Origin: Macrosoma leucophasiata
Lineage: Eukaryota; Arthropoda; Insecta; Lepidoptera; Hedylidae
Direction: 5' to 3'
Length of the DNA stretch: 64,000 nucleotides
Assembly: GCA_036365455.1 (NCBI GenBank)
Contig: JAWQUS010000020.1
Coordinates: 2,701,001-2,765,000 of the forward strand
In this document: positions 63,933-64,000 of the stretch, piece by piece
How positions within the stretch are numbered: position 1 is the stretch's first letter
How the letters are laid out: each line of letters begins with the position of its first letter
Translations under genes and position numbers: made by a program
The notes under the pieces: generated by a model
The model's input: only the letters and a program-made list of their open reading frames with translations
Database searches by the model: none
Told to the model about the DNA's origin: nothing

Positions 63933-64000
63933 AGTGGCGGACTATGGTCATCAGGGGAGGCCCCTAGGCCCCCGTCTTGCCGGCGTTTCAACCATTGACT
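63933..64000 (+). repeat. Possible hAT-type end running off the window
   Basis: cagtggcggactatggtcat then aggggaggcccctaggcccc, like the start of several animal hAT elements. Incomplete. Confidence 0.35.

Noticed and set aside
1..64000. Bacterial operons, ribosome binding sites or rRNA operons
   Set aside because: No long bacterial-type ORFs or rRNA. SINEs, LINEs and mariners make the DNA eukaryotic. The 5S-like segments are parts of a SINE.

Overview
The window looks like insect nuclear DNA, most probably from a moth or butterfly (Lepidoptera). This is an inference from recognised families: a CR1/Zenon-type tail repeat, tRNA-headed SINEs, RTE-like LINE ends with (TACA)n or (ATG)n tails, mariner elements, and short Helitron-like elements ending CTAG. 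The sequence is AT-rich. I see no host gene with a convincing protein; nearly every readable protein belongs to a transposable element. The family names below are local to this annotation.

Families. R-A is a ~285 bp retroposon with a fixed start at ACTGGTGGTAGAGCTCC and a 3' end at CATAAAAAA, present in about 40 copies or fragments in two subfamilies (a and b). S-B, S-C and S-D are tRNA-related SINEs; S-5S is a SINE with a 5S rRNA-like head. L-E and L-P are 5'-truncated LINE ends. M-hAT is a 293-297 bp element with exact 8-bp target duplications. M-H and M-I are MITEs with 3-bp duplications. M-G and M-N are TA-flanked MITEs. M-O is a long-inverted-repeat element. Hel-J and Hel-K have the structure A|TC...CTAG|T. 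U-M, U-Q and U-T are unclassified repeats.

Layout. 0-9 kb: R-A, S-B, S-D, S-5S and L-E copies, a foldback element (4.7 kb) and a near-perfect 29-bp palindrome (6.2 kb). 10.1-10.5 kb: a CpG-rich island with a CRE, possibly a promoter. 12-19 kb: a U-M element broken by an SINE and a LINE, further R-A copies, a (TG)n microsatellite and a minus-strand 5S SINE inside R-A. 20.3-22.9 kb: a five-layer nest. 23.6-27.4 kb: M-O copies, L-E tails and an LTR/primer-binding-site scrap. 27.8-29.6 kb: an apparently complete retroposon encoding only a Jockey-type ORF1 protein with three zinc knuckles. 32.5-33.7 kb: a decayed mariner. 34-36.3 kb: TATCGATA-rich repeats and a Helitron-like element with internal duplication. 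37 kb: another LINE RT end. 38-54 kb: dense R-A and MITE copies, and a CpG-rich possible first exon at 47.4-47.9 kb. 54.2-57 kb: a CR1/Zenon RT end and a better-preserved mariner. 57-64 kb: S-D, S-5S, R-A, U-Q, U-T and a full S-B.

How the parts work together. The window is a record of successive insertions. LINE reverse transcriptases probably supplied the machinery for the R-A, SINE and ORF1-only copies, and DNA transposases of the hAT, PIF/Harbinger and mariner types for the MITEs. Insertion order can be read from target duplications: 5S SINE, hAT MITE and ORF1-only element into R-A; M-H and L-E into S-B; R-A into S-C, S-B and Hel-J.
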